From Deltaproteobacteria bacterium (GTDB taxonomy: Bacteria > Myxococcota_A > Polyangia > Polyangiales > Polyangiaceae): a stretch of 34,952 bases of DNA. The stretch spans positions 1 through 34,952 of the forward strand of contig QJWJ01000023.1 in the NCBI GenBank assembly GCA_003235365.1, in the 5' to 3' direction. Made by a program: the position numbers and the translations under genes. The notes beneath the pieces were generated by a model, which did no database searches, had not been told where the DNA came from, and saw nothing but the letters and a program-made list of their open reading frames with translations. Below, piece after piece: positions 25,057 through 33,152 of this stretch (position 1 is the first letter of the stretch; the number at the start of each line of letters is the position of its first letter).

Positions 25057-25553
25057 TTCAGTTTCGAGATCAAGTACGCGACACGGATCGCGAAATCGTC
25101 GCGACGCTCACCGCAGCAACCGGCTTCTTCAGTGAAGAAGAGGTCGACATCGCGCGCGGTCTGGTCGAGGAAGCACTGGCGACGGGCGTCGCCAGTGGCT
25201 ACGAGTTTTCGTTCGCGGAGCGCAACGAAGGCGCGACGCCTCACTGCGTCGGGTACGTCTGCTTCGGCTCTATCCCCGCAACCCAGTCGAGCTTCGACGT
25301 GTACTGGATCGTCGTTGACCCCGCCGCGCAGCGCCAGGGGATCGGCCTTGGACTCCTGAAAGAGGTGGAACGGCGGATTCGAACCCTCGGAGGAGAACGC
25401 ATCTACATCGACACCGCAAGCCGTGCACAATACGCGCCGACCCATCGGTTCTACGAGCGCGCCGGGTACGAGCGCGTGGCGTTCCTCGAAGACTTCTACG
25501 CCCCGCAGGACGGCAAGCTGATCTTCTGCAAGCGCGTCGCGCCTCGAAACTGA
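25053..25553 (+). CDS. GNAT family N-acetyltransferase
   Basis: A 166-residue acetyl-CoA-dependent acyltransferase. ATG 25053 overlaps the stop of the GNAT-deacetylase gene (ATGA), which indicates translational coupling. Motif A is present as WIVVDPAAQRQGIGLGLLKE (about 88-107, with the Q/R-x-x-G-x-G pattern), and motif B as THRFYERAGYERV (about 131-143). The N-terminal part is rich in acidic residues. It is the last gene of the kamA cluster; the opposing lipoprotein gene ends only 13 bp away. It could acetylate the epsilon-amine of beta-lysine, as AblB does in N-epsilon-acetyl-beta-lysine synthesis, but this is by analogy only. Confidence 0.9.
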   Translation: MIQFRDQVRDTDREIVATLTAATGFFSEEEVDIARGLVEEALATGVASGYEFSFAERNEGATPHCVGYVCFGSIPATQSSFDVYWIVVDPAAQRQGIGLGLLKEVERRIRTLGGERIYIDTASRAQYAPTHRFYERAGYERVAFLEDFYAPQDGKLIFCKRVAPRN

Positions 25554-25566
25554 ACACGCGTCATCT

Positions 25567-26331
25567 TCAACGAGGCTCGAGATACTGAAAGGGGAAAGCC
25601 TGATGCGCGATCAGAGGCAGCACTTCGACTAGAGTATCGACGACCTCGCGCCGGTGTTGACGACGCGCGGACGGCGGTAATTCGATGTGGAGCGCGGGGC
25701 TGAGGAAAGACAGCACACCAAACCTACGCGCGTGAGTAGCCTTGTAACGAATCGACTCGAGCACATCGAGACGCACGTTGAAGTGCCCCATCCCTCGCTC
25801 CGCGAGCCCACGTCTAAACTCCTGCTGAATGAACTGCGCCTGGGAAGGCGAGACACCAATCGTCGCAACGTCGATGGTGTCGCCCAACGACGAACGCCGG
25901 TGCCCGTGGATCTCGACGTAGAAGATCACACGCGGGGAGAGCCGTCGGATGCGGCGAACATACTTCGTATAGACGAGCGCCGCGCTATCGGTGAAGCGGG
26001 CCTCTGCCAGCTGAGTGCCGGCGGTGGGGCGGTTGACGTTGATGCGAGCGGGCCCCCGCCGAAAGCCTTCCGCGACCAGGCAGTCCCAGCGAACACGCTC
26101 GCAGAAGTCGTAGGTGATCTCGTTGGTGTTCTCGTCGAACTCTCCGTGGGGCGCCGCGATCAGGTACGACGATTCTCGGTTGAACATCGTGAACGTGCCG
26201 ACGACGACGTCGGGTGACTGGGGCGCGCTGCACGCAATCAGAAACGGTGACGACAACGCGATGGCCGTGGCGAACGCGACGCTCGAGGACCAAACCTTGG
26301 ATTTGACGCGTCGCAACACGACAGCTCCCAT
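25567..26331 (-). CDS. Lipoprotein, N-formylglutamate amidohydrolase-like (tentative)
   Basis: A 254-residue putative exported lipoprotein from ATG 26331 (TTG at 26337 is possible). It has a basic start, a hydrophobic stretch (about 14-33) and a lipobox FLIAC with Cys34. The mature part has AAPHGEFDENT (about 59-69), INVNRPTAG (about 96-104) and FYVEIHGHRR (about 137-146). The PHxE … NRP … E-x-H-G order recalls N-formylglutamate amidohydrolase and poly-gamma-glutamate hydrolase, which are zinc-dependent exopeptidase-fold enzymes. That assignment rests on short motifs only. Later motifs ALHIELPPSARR support a conserved domain. It is convergent with the kamA cluster, and no terminator fits in the 13-bp gap. 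Confidence 0.65.
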   Translation of the reverse strand: MGAVVLRRVKSKVWSSSVAFATAIALSSPFLIACSAPQSPDVVVGTFTMFNRESSYLIAAPHGEFDENTNEITYDFCERVRWDCLVAEGFRRGPARINVNRPTAGTQLAEARFTDSAALVYTKYVRRIRRLSPRVIFYVEIHGHRRSSLGDTIDVATIGVSPSQAQFIQQEFRRGLAERGMGHFNVRLDVLESIRYKATHARRFGVLSFLSPALHIELPPSARRQHRREVVDTLVEVLPLIAHQAFPFQYLEPR

Positions 26332-26397
26332 ATACAACGTCTTCGGCGATTTGGTCGCCGGAAGTGCTGGTGACGATGCCGTCTATCGACCCGGCTC

Positions 26398-27180
26398 CTA
26401 GCTTCCGGGCTGGACTCGCCGCGCTGCGAGCTTCTTCTGGTACTTCGACTGCAGGACGTCGACGACCACGAGCACGGCAACGGAGAAGTAGAACGTCGCC
26501 TTGGACATCGGCTCGATGGCGTAGCCAAACAGATGCATGTGCGCTTCGTGACCACCTTCACCCAGCAACACCACACCGACGATGAGCAGGATGAACAGCC
26601 CGAGCACTTCGTACTGTCGGTTCTTCTTCAAGAACGCCGACACGGTGTCGGAGAGAACCAGCATCAGCAACGCCGAGATGACGATCGCGAGTGTCAATAC
26701 GGGCATTACCCGAGTGATCGCCAACGCTGACAGAATCGAATCGAACGAGAAGATCAAATTCATCAGTACGATCATCGCGACGACCTTCCCGGCCGACTTC
26801 GGAGGCACGGCTTCACCCCCACCGAGTTCATCCGTCGCGAGCATGTGCGAGATCTCTTTGACGGCCGTGTACATGATGAACACGCCGCCGACGAGGAACA
26901 CCAGCGTCGAGAAGTTGAATGCGCCGTCAAACACGCCAGTGTGAATCGTAAAGAACGGCTCACGGAAAGCATCGACCAGGTGCACGACGCCGACAAGCAA
27001 CAACACGCGCAGTACCAGCGCGATCAAGATCCCCCAGCGGCGCACTTTCGCCTGCTGGTCCAGCGGCGCCCTTTGTGACTCGATGGAGATGTACAGCAGA
27101 TTGTCGAAGCCGAGAACGGCCTGGAGAAAGATCAGCACCCCGAGGTTGGCGAGATTCGCAACGGTAAACAGATCGGCCAT
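26398..27180 (-). CDS. TerC family integral membrane protein
   Basis: A 260-residue inner-membrane protein with about seven hydrophobic helices. The family signature is AVLGFDNLLYISIES (21-35, Asp26 in helix 1) and the matching acidic helix NLIFSFDSILSALAI (about 139-153). TerC proteins are linked to tellurite resistance and, in better studied members, to manganese export and metal loading of secreted enzymes. No ter genes are nearby, so metal transport is the safer reading. A charged loop (about 115-130) separates the two halves, consistent with an internal duplication. It lies downstream of pgi on the same strand with a 184-bp spacer that contains a hairpin. Confidence 0.9.
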   Translation of the reverse strand: MADLFTVANLANLGVLIFLQAVLGFDNLLYISIESQRAPLDQQAKVRRWGILIALVLRVLLLVGVVHLVDAFREPFFTIHTGVFDGAFNFSTLVFLVGGVFIMYTAVKEISHMLATDELGGGEAVPPKSAGKVVAMIVLMNLIFSFDSILSALAITRVMPVLTLAIVISALLMLVLSDTVSAFLKKNRQYEVLGLFILLIVGVVLLGEGGHEAHMHLFGYAIEPMSKATFYFSVAVLVVVDVLQSKYQKKLAARRVQPGS

Positions 27181-27329
27181 GGCTATCGCGCACTGGTGCT
27201 AGTAGCTCGCGATTTCGAGTGCAAGCACCGGGCAATGCGTTTGGCTCGGAATGCGAGAATTGGGCTGCGCAAGAGCGTGAAACGGCAGAGCCGGCCCGAC
27301 CAAACCGCCGCGCAAAGAGCACCTCGCCG

Positions 27330-27353
27330 CCCGGTGCGCACTGGTGCACCGGG
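27330..27353 (-). terminator. Hairpin downstream of pgi
   Basis: A perfect 8-bp stem (CCCGGTGC / GCACCGGG) with an 8-base loop lies 11 bases after the pgi stop codon on the - strand. There is no U-run. It is placed as expected for a terminator that separates pgi from the TerC gene. Confidence 0.45.
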
Positions 27354-27364
27354 TGAGCCGTCGA

Positions 27365-28960
27365 TCAACTCGCGGCGCGGAACGTCGCGGTCGCGCCCTG
27401 TCCACCCACGCGTTGTGCCCGCCCATTGCGCGACAAGTGCTGACAGATCTTGAACACCGTCACCGCGTCGTCAGGGCGCCCGATGGCACCCGCAATGTCT
27501 ACCGCGTTGGACTCACCGCCCTTGGCCAGCTGCGCCAAGATCGCCGCTTGCAGCTCGATGGCAGATTGGGCTGCTACCTTGCCCGCCTCGACGCCGGGCT
27601 GGTGGTAGGCGTTGATGCCGATGAGCTGAGCGTAAATCCCCACCGCGCGTTCATACAACGCAATCAACACGCCAACGGCAAACGGTGTAGCTTCGTCGAT
27701 GGTCAACGTGATCGACTCGCGGTTGCGTTCCGCCAAGGCGCGACGGGTGCCCAGCAAGAAGCCAGTGAGGAAATCGCCGCTGGTAACTCCCGGCTCGACC
27801 TCGATCGACGAACCTTGCCGATCGCGGAGTACCTCGATGAACGTGATGAAGAAATTGTGAGTGCCATCGACGAGCTGCTGCACGTAAGCGTGCTGGTCCG
27901 TCGACCCCTTGTTGCCGTAAACGACGAGCCCCTGATTGACGATACGTCCTTCGAGGTCGCGCTTCTTGCCCAGCGACTCCATGACGAGCTGTTGCAGGTA
28001 GCGCGACAGCAGCTCGATGCGATCCTTGTAGGGCAGCACGACCATGGCCTTCTCACCACGGCCAAGCCCTGCCGCGTACCACATCAGGGAAAGCAACGCT
28101 GCCGGGTTGCCCTTACGATCACGGCGACGAGTCAGCTCGTCACACGCCTTGGCTCCAGCGAGCAGGCCATCGATGTCGATGCCTTCCAGAGCGGCGGGCA
28201 GCAATCCAACGGCGCTCGTTTCACTGGTACGACCGCCAACCCAGTCCCACATCGGAAAGCGAGCAACCCAGCTTGCAGAGGTGGCGACCTTGTCCAAGTT
28301 GCTGCCCTCACCGGTGATCGCCACGGCGTGTGCAGCGAACGACAACCCCGCGCGCTCGTAGGCGGCCATGGCTTCGAGCATGCCGTTGCGCGTCTCTTTC
28401 GTACCTCCCGACTTGGAAATCACGACACACAAGGTCCGATCGAGACGGCCATCGAGCTTGGCCAAGACGCGGTCCATGCCGTCCGGATCGGTGTTGTCGA
28501 AGAAGAACGGCGCGAGCCCGGTGCGTTTGGCGGACCCCAGCGCGTGAGAGACGAACTGCGGACCCAAGGCGGACCCACCGATCCCGATCACGAGCATGTT
28601 CTCGAACGCGCCGCCCGACCCTTTGATGCTTCCGGACAGGACCTTGCCAGTGAAGTCCTTCACTGCCTCGAGCGCCCTGCGAATGTCGGCCGCGATTGTC
28701 GGATTCGGCGCCAGCTCCGGCGCGCGCAACCAATAGTGCCCGACCATGCGCTCTTCGTCGGGATTGGCGATCGCCCCCTGCTCGAGCTGAGCCATCGCGT
28801 CAAAGGCGTTGTCCAGAGTGCTTTGCAGGGAGTCGAGGTATTCGTCGTCGCAAGCCATGCAACTGAAGTCGATGGCCATGCCCAGTTCGGGGTATTCGAC
28901 GTAGCGATCGGCAAAGCGTGCCCAAGAGTTTTCGAGAGCCATGGTGGTCGACGGCACCAT
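27365..28960 (-). CDS. pgi: Glucose-6-phosphate isomerase
   Basis: A 531-residue glycolytic enzyme that interconverts glucose-6-phosphate and fructose-6-phosphate in the cytoplasm. The first sugar isomerase (SIS) domain has [14 protein letters not shown] (124-137) and the phosphate loop [14 protein letters not shown] (181-194). The second has [19 protein letters not shown], which holds the catalytic histidine. A C-terminal region of about 100 residues is longer than the SIS core and includes [14 protein letters not shown]. The start is ATG 28960; ATG 28942 ([10 protein letters not shown]) is equally possible and neither has a strong ribosome site. The gene is transcribed after gcvPB with a 206-bp gap, so it probably has its own promoter. 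Confidence 0.95.
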   Translation of the reverse strand: MVPSTTMALENSWARFADRYVEYPELGMAIDFSCMACDDEYLDSLQSTLDNAFDAMAQLEQGAIANPDEERMVGHYWLRAPELAPNPTIAADIRRALEAVKDFTGKVLSGSIKGSGGAFENMLVIGIGGSALGPQFVSHALGSAKRTGLAPFFFDNTDPDGMDRVLAKLDGRLDRTLCVVISKSGGTKETRNGMLEAMAAYERAGLSFAAHAVAITGEGSNLDKVATSASWVARFPMWDWVGGRTSETSAVGLLPAALEGIDIDGLLAGAKACDELTRRRDRKGNPAALLSLMWYAAGLGRGEKAMVVLPYKDRIELLSRYLQQLVMESLGKKRDLEGRIVNQGLVVYGNKGSTDQHAYVQQLVDGTHNFFITFIEVLRDRQGSSIEVEPGVTSGDFLTGFLLGTRRALAERNRESITLTIDEATPFAVGVLIALYERAVGIYAQLIGINAYHQPGVEAGKVAAQSAIELQAAILAQLAKGGESNAVDIAGAIGRPDDAVTVFKICQHLSRNGRAQRVGGQGATATFRAAS

Positions 28961-29038
28961 ATCGAAAGGCCACGCGCCTGTCCTCAGTCAGCCGAATCCC
29001 ACGCGGTTCTAACGGCCAATCGGAGCAGCTCACGCGGG

Positions 29039-29071
29039 GTGCGACGCGCGCCGGAAACCCGCCGGTCGCAC
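29039..29071 (-). terminator. Imperfect hairpin between gcvPB and pgi
   Basis: An outer 7-bp stem (GTGCGAC / GTCGCAC) encloses a GC-rich inner region that can also pair. It is in the 206-bp spacer after the gcvPB stop. There is no U-run, so it is only a candidate terminator. Confidence 0.3.
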
Positions 29072-29166
29072 GGTGATGCCCACGCGGGAGGCGCCGCACA
29101 ACACGACGCTCAGAGACGACTGTTCAGAAGCTCAGGACCCGCTCACCGAACGCAACGCTCTTCCCT

Positions 29167-30672
29167 TCAGGATTCGTCTGCGGCTTCGGCCGTCCAGCGC
29201 AGCCGCGGCTTGCGCGCCGCACGGGCCTCATCCAAACGCTTGATACGCGTCTTGTGAGGCGCTTGCTTGACGACCTCTGGAGACTCTTGCGCTTCGCGCT
29301 TGATGCGAATCATCGCCTCGACGAACTCGTCGATCGTCTCTTTGGTTTCGGTCTCCGTCGGCTCGATCATCATCGCGCCGCGAACGACGAGGGGAAAGTA
29401 CACTGTGGGCGGGTGGTAGCCGTAGTCGATCAGGCGCTTGGCGACGTCGAGAGTCTTGACCCCAGTTTCGCTTTCGAGCGCCTTGTCGGTGAACACCGCT
29501 TCGTGCATCACCGCGTGATTGAAGGCCAACGGAAACTCCGCCTGGAGGCGCGCCGCGAGGTAGTTCGCGTTGAGCACGGCCATGTCGGTGACGGCCTTGA
29601 GCCCCTCGTGACCCAGCTCGCGAATGTACGTGTACGCACGCACCATCATGCCGAAATTGCCGACGAAGGAGCGTACGCGCCCGATGCTCTGGGGGCGATC
29701 GTAGTCGAGTCTGTACTTGTCGCCATCCCGCACGGGTACCGGAGTGGGCTGAAACGGCGCGAGCTTGGCTTTGAAAGCAACCGGGCCCGAACCAGGACCA
29801 CCACCGCCGTGGGGCGTCGTGAACGTCTTGTGCAAGTTGTACTGCATGACGTCGACACCGACGTCACCGGGACGTGCTCGACCGAGCACGGCGTTCATGT
29901 TCGCGCCGTCGCCATAGACCAGACCACCGCGCTCGTGGATCATCGCGCAGATCTGCGGCATCGCCGTTTCGTACAGGCCGACAGTGTTGGGGTTGGTGAT
30001 CATCAGCCCCGCGACGTCGTCTCCGGCTGCCGCCAGTGCGCTGTCGAGCACGGTCGGATCGACCCGGCCATCGCGCGTTTCGAACGCGACGGTCTCGAAA
30101 CCGTTGAGCGCGCAACTGGCGGGATTGGTCCCGTGCGCGCTGTCGGGGATGAAGACCTTCTTGGGCGAACGGCCCTGCGCAACGTGGTAGGCGCGCATCA
30201 TCATCAACCCGGTCAGCTCGCCCTGTGCGCCAGCTGCAGGTTGCAGACTCACGCCGTCCATACCCGCGATTTCAGCGAGCAGCTCAGCGAGCTCCACCAT
30301 GAGCTGCAGCGCGCCTTGAACCAGACTGTCATCCATCAGCGGATGGATGTTGGCCATGCCTGGCAGACGCGCCGCCCACTCGTTGACCTTGGGGTTGTAT
30401 TTCATCGTGCACGACCCCAGCGGGTAAAACTGAGAGTCGATGCAGAAGTTCCACTGGCTCAGACGGACGAAGTGACGAAACGCCTCCGGCTCACTCACTT
30501 CGGGAAGTTGCGCCAGCTGAACACGGCTCAACGGACCGAGAGCGGCACCCACGTCGACGCTCGGCACGTCGAGCGGCGGTAGCGACACACCCGTACGCCC
30601 TGGTGTCCCGCGATCGAAGATACTCGGCTCGCAGAATTGCAGACCGGAAGCGCCCTGCTCGATGGTGCCCAC
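29167..30672 (-). CDS. gcvPB: Glycine dehydrogenase (decarboxylating) subunit 2
   Basis: The PLP-binding beta subunit of the two-subunit P-protein of the glycine cleavage system (501 residues). The start is GTG 30672, four bases after the stop of the upstream lipoprotein gene, with GGGAA about 7 bases before it; longer readings run into that gene. The PLP lysine is Lys282 in NLHKTFTTPHGGGGPGSGP. Other family motifs are FYPLGSCTMKYNPK (82-95), SLQPAAGAQGE (142-152) and IPDSAHGTNPAS (175-186). gcvPA, gcvH and gcvT are not in this window, so the other subunits must be encoded elsewhere. The C-terminus is extended by a basic stretch (about 470-495). Confidence 0.96.
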   Translation of the reverse strand: MGTIEQGASGLQFCEPSIFDRGTPGRTGVSLPPLDVPSVDVGAALGPLSRVQLAQLPEVSEPEAFRHFVRLSQWNFCIDSQFYPLGSCTMKYNPKVNEWAARLPGMANIHPLMDDSLVQGALQLMVELAELLAEIAGMDGVSLQPAAGAQGELTGLMMMRAYHVAQGRSPKKVFIPDSAHGTNPASCALNGFETVAFETRDGRVDPTVLDSALAAAGDDVAGLMITNPNTVGLYETAMPQICAMIHERGGLVYGDGANMNAVLGRARPGDVGVDVMQYNLHKTFTTPHGGGGPGSGPVAFKAKLAPFQPTPVPVRDGDKYRLDYDRPQSIGRVRSFVGNFGMMVRAYTYIRELGHEGLKAVTDMAVLNANYLAARLQAEFPLAFNHAVMHEAVFTDKALESETGVKTLDVAKRLIDYGYHPPTVYFPLVVRGAMMIEPTETETKETIDEFVEAMIRIKREAQESPEVVKQAPHKTRIKRLDEARAARKPRLRWTAEAADES

Positions 30673-30676
30673 TGGT

Positions 30677-31297
30677 TTATTCCCAGTCGTCTTCGGTGGG
30701 GTCGCCCGACGATTCGTCGTCCTTCTTCTTGTCCGCGGGGGCGCCGGAAGCATTACCGCTCTTGCGGTCGTCCCAATCGCCGCCTTCGACGGCGGTCTGA
30801 GTCTCGTCGGGCATCACGCTATCGGGATCCGGCTCCATCCGGCGCTGCTTGATCGCTTCCCAGGTGTACCCCGCCTCGTTCTCACCCAGACCCCACTCGC
30901 CATGGATCTCGTGGTCGGCGTTGTCTTCCGAAGGAACGACGTACTTGAAGTAGCCCTTGCCGTGGCTCTTGGCGTTCGGCCCAAACATCCCGATCTTGTT
31001 CTCTTCCCACTCGAAGCGGAACAGATCGCCTTCGACCGTGCCGTGCATCTCGCCCCACTTGTCGCCAGCAGCGGTGCGCCACTTGCCGTGCACGTTGTTG
31101 CCGTCTTTGAGCAAGTGCAGGTAGCCGTAGGTTTGGCTGTAGTAGACCCCGCGCCAGCTGCCCTCGGCGGGCATGTCGCCGGCAGCGACCTTGGCTTTGA
31201 CCACCTGAGGCTCTTCGGGGCCACAGGCCGCGACGCCCAGTGGGGCTAACAGCGCGACGGAAAGAACTGCCTGACGAACGAGACGGAGCCGATTCAT
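30677..31297 (-). CDS. Hypothetical lipoprotein with acidic tail
   Basis: A 206-residue lipoprotein I do not recognise. The start at ATG 31297 gives a normal signal (MNRLRLVRQAVLSVALLAP) and lipobox GVAAC with Cys25. The mature part (about 45-140) is rich in Gly and Trp and has a repeated beta-type pattern (SWRGVYYSQTYGYLHLL, VHGKWRTAAGDKWGEMHG, HEIHGEWGLGENE). This suggests a small beta-barrel or lipocalin-like domain. The last 50 residues are highly charged and acidic (DKKKDDESSGDP), probably disordered. It is four bases from gcvPB and on the same strand, so the two may be co-transcribed, but I see no functional link. Confidence 0.85.
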   Translation of the reverse strand: MNRLRLVRQAVLSVALLAPLGVAACGPEEPQVVKAKVAAGDMPAEGSWRGVYYSQTYGYLHLLKDGNNVHGKWRTAAGDKWGEMHGTVEGDLFRFEWEENKIGMFGPNAKSHGKGYFKYVVPSEDNADHEIHGEWGLGENEAGYTWEAIKQRRMEPDPDSVMPDETQTAVEGGDWDDRKSGNASGAPADKKKDDESSGDPTEDDWE

Positions 31298-31490
31298 GGG
31301 CCCGAATCTATCCCGTTTTTCGAGGAAGTGAACCACCCATGTGGGCCTCCGACCCTCGGACTTTGAACGCCTAGCCTGCATTACTTGCGCAGGCGCGGAT
31401 GCATCGGCCTTCGACGGACTCCCGCGGCGACCCAACGGCGCTCCGCCGCGCGAAACGCAATCTCGGCTAATCGGCCGCGAAATGGGCGGC

Positions 31491-31511
31491 GCCAGGGTTC
31501 GAGGCCCTGGC
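31491..31511 (-). terminator. Hairpin downstream of the aspartate-type aminotransferase
   Basis: A perfect 7-bp stem (GCCAGGG / CCCTGGC) with a 7-base loop lies about 64 bases after the stop of the - strand aminotransferase gene, within a 277-bp spacer that otherwise shows nothing clear. It resembles a tRNA T-arm by chance (see rejected items). Confidence 0.4.
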
Positions 31512-31574
31512 ACCACGACTGCACGATCCATTGAAGGCCCCGGACAAAGCAGAAATCTGCCTAGCCGATCGAGT

Positions 31575-32765
31575 TTACAGAACGGCCGCGATCGCCTCGG
31601 CGAGAGGCCCGATGTTCGTTTCGGTCATGCCCGCCACGTTGATTCGCCCCGAGCCCACGACGTACACGGCGTGGTCAGCCCGAAGGCGCTCGACCTGCTC
31701 CTTGGTCAGCCCCGAGAAGCTGAACATGCCCTTCTGCTGCTCGATGAAGCTGAAATCTCGCTGAACACCCTTGGCCGCCAGTTCGCGAACGAACGCCGTA
31801 CGCATCTGAGCAATGCGTTCGCGCATCTGAGCGAGCTCCCCCTCCCAGCGCTGGCGCAGCTCGGCATCGCCCAAGATCGTGCTGACGATGGACCCACCGT
31901 GCGCGGGAGGGTTCGAGTAGTTGACGCGTATGCAGATCTTCAGCTGGCTGAGCACGGCGTCGGCAACTGCTGGCGACTTGGCCACGACAGTCACCGCACC
32001 GGTGCGCTCGTTGTACAGGCCGAAGTTCTTCGAAAACGAAGAGCAGATGAACAGCTCGTTCAGCTTCGAAGCGAGGATCTTCAGCCCTCGGGCGTCTTCT
32101 TCGATGCCGTCGCCGAAGCCCTGATAAGCAAAGTCGACGAGCGGGACCGCACCGCGCTGAGCCAACACGTCGGCGATACGCTGCCACTGTTCGGCCGTGG
32201 GATCGACACCGCTGGGGTTGTGGCAACACGCGTGCAGCAGCACGACGTCACCGGGCGCCACCTTCTCGAGCGACGCCAACATTCCCTCGATGTCCAAACC
32301 GTTGTTAGCCTTGTCGAAGTACTTGTAAGTCTGCTGGGGCAAGCCCGCGGCCGCGAAGATCTGAGGGTGGTTTACCCAGGTCGGATCGCTGACCCAAACC
32401 GTCGTGCCTGCGTGTTGTTTGCTCAGGTAGTCGGCAGCGACGCGCAAACCACCGGTCCCACCGGGTGTGTGGGCAGTGACTGCACGCCCACCGGACACGA
32501 ACTCGTGCCCGGTGCCGAACAACAGCTCACGCACCAACCGGCCATATTCGGGATCGCCGGAGATCGGCTTGTAGCCTTTGGTTTGCTCGTGCTCGACCAA
32601 GCGTCGCTCCGCTTCCTTGACGACGGCGAGCACCGGCGTCTTTCCGGCCGCATCCTTGAAGACACCCACGGACAAATTGATCTTGCCGGGACGCGGGTCT
32701 TTGGCGAACGCCTCGGAGAGGCCGAGAATGGGGTCGGGGGGAGCGATTTGAACATTGTCGAACAT
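31575..32765 (-). CDS. Aspartate/aromatic amino acid aminotransferase
   Basis: A fold-type I aminotransferase of 396 residues, the usual length for AspC/TyrB. The start is ATG 32765 (MFDNVQIAPPDPILGL), with GGAAGG 8 bases upstream. The PLP lysine is Lys246 in SSFSKNFGLYNERTG. Other key residues are Asn183 (HACCHNPSGVDPT), Asp211 and Tyr214 (PLVDFAYQGFG), and Tyr66 in GYKPISGDPEY. This is subgroup I-gamma (E. coli AspC/TyrB type). Whether aspartate or aromatic amino acids are preferred cannot be decided from sequence alone. It runs divergently from the ferritin-like lipoprotein gene across a 387-bp region. Confidence 0.95.
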   Translation of the reverse strand: MFDNVQIAPPDPILGLSEAFAKDPRPGKINLSVGVFKDAAGKTPVLAVVKEAERRLVEHEQTKGYKPISGDPEYGRLVRELLFGTGHEFVSGGRAVTAHTPGGTGGLRVAADYLSKQHAGTTVWVSDPTWVNHPQIFAAAGLPQQTYKYFDKANNGLDIEGMLASLEKVAPGDVVLLHACCHNPSGVDPTAEQWQRIADVLAQRGAVPLVDFAYQGFGDGIEEDARGLKILASKLNELFICSSFSKNFGLYNERTGAVTVVAKSPAVADAVLSQLKICIRVNYSNPPAHGGSIVSTILGDAELRQRWEGELAQMRERIAQMRTAFVRELAAKGVQRDFSFIEQQKGMFSFSGLTKEQVERLRADHAVYVVGSGRINVAGMTETNIGPLAEAIAAVL

Positions 32766-33152
32766 GGGTCTTGCCTTCCGGCGCTGAGCTAGCTCAAAGC
32801 GGGCGGGCAGGCAAGCGCAGCGAGGTGAGAGCCAAAACATGCGCCAATCCACGTCACCAGGACGGTGGAACGGGCCGACGGCAGCCGGCGGGTGCTCGGT
32901 CCAAGTCGCAGGGCGCAGGTGTAAACAGAGGAGAATACACTTTGCGCACGTCATCGCGCACGGTGCGGCCCCTGCCGCTACTCGAGTGCTAGTGTCCCGA
33001 ACAGTTCCGGCACGAATGACGTAGGAGCGACGCCGGACGAAACGTGGCGCATCAGCGCGTAACTGCAGCGCCTGCACCAATCCAGGTGCCACTGCAATTC
33101 CGTTCCGCGATGTGTTCGGGACGCTAACCCGCATTTTCTCAGGAGTCGGTAC
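32766..33152. other. 387-bp divergent intergenic region containing an inverted-repeat element
   Basis: The region separates the aminotransferase gene (-) from the ferritin-like lipoprotein gene (+). The left part (32766-32989) shows no convincing gene. The right part holds a TA-flanked inverted-repeat element (32990-33126), leaving only 26 bp before the next start codon, with AGGAG at 33141-33145. Confidence 0.6.
32990..33126. mobile_element. MITE-like element with 12-bp terminal inverted repeats and TA flanks
   Basis: The left end reads TA-GTGTCCCGAACA (32990-33003) and the right end TGTTCGGGACGC-TA (33113-33126). The inverted repeats match at 11 of 12 positions and both are bounded by TA. 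The inside (133 bp) encodes no transposase and has an imperfect internal hairpin (around 33065-33097, pairing TGCAG/CTGCA and GCACC/GGTGC). Size, TA target duplication and lack of coding capacity fit a non-autonomous IS630/Tc1-mariner-type element. Assignment to that family is inference from the TA flanks only. Confidence 0.5.

Noticed and set aside
27344..30582. Long + strand open frames opposite pgi and gcvPB
   Set aside because: The - strand frames contain full, motif-complete Pgi and GcvPB; the + strand translations show no domain.
31487..31515. tRNA T-arm-like sequence (GGTTCGAGGCC followed by GCACCA)
   Set aside because: No matching acceptor stem, D-arm or anticodon arm upstream, and the acceptor strand after the T-stem is too short; it is better read as a simple hairpin.
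32771..33134. N-terminal extension of the aspartate-type aminotransferase to 33134 and a short + strand frame ending at 32992
   Set aside because: The aminotransferase has a good ribosome site at its internal ATG 32765 that fits family length. The short frame (TTG 32942 with GAGGAG upstream, 16 codons) ends at the edge of the inverted-repeat element and cannot be supported as a gene.
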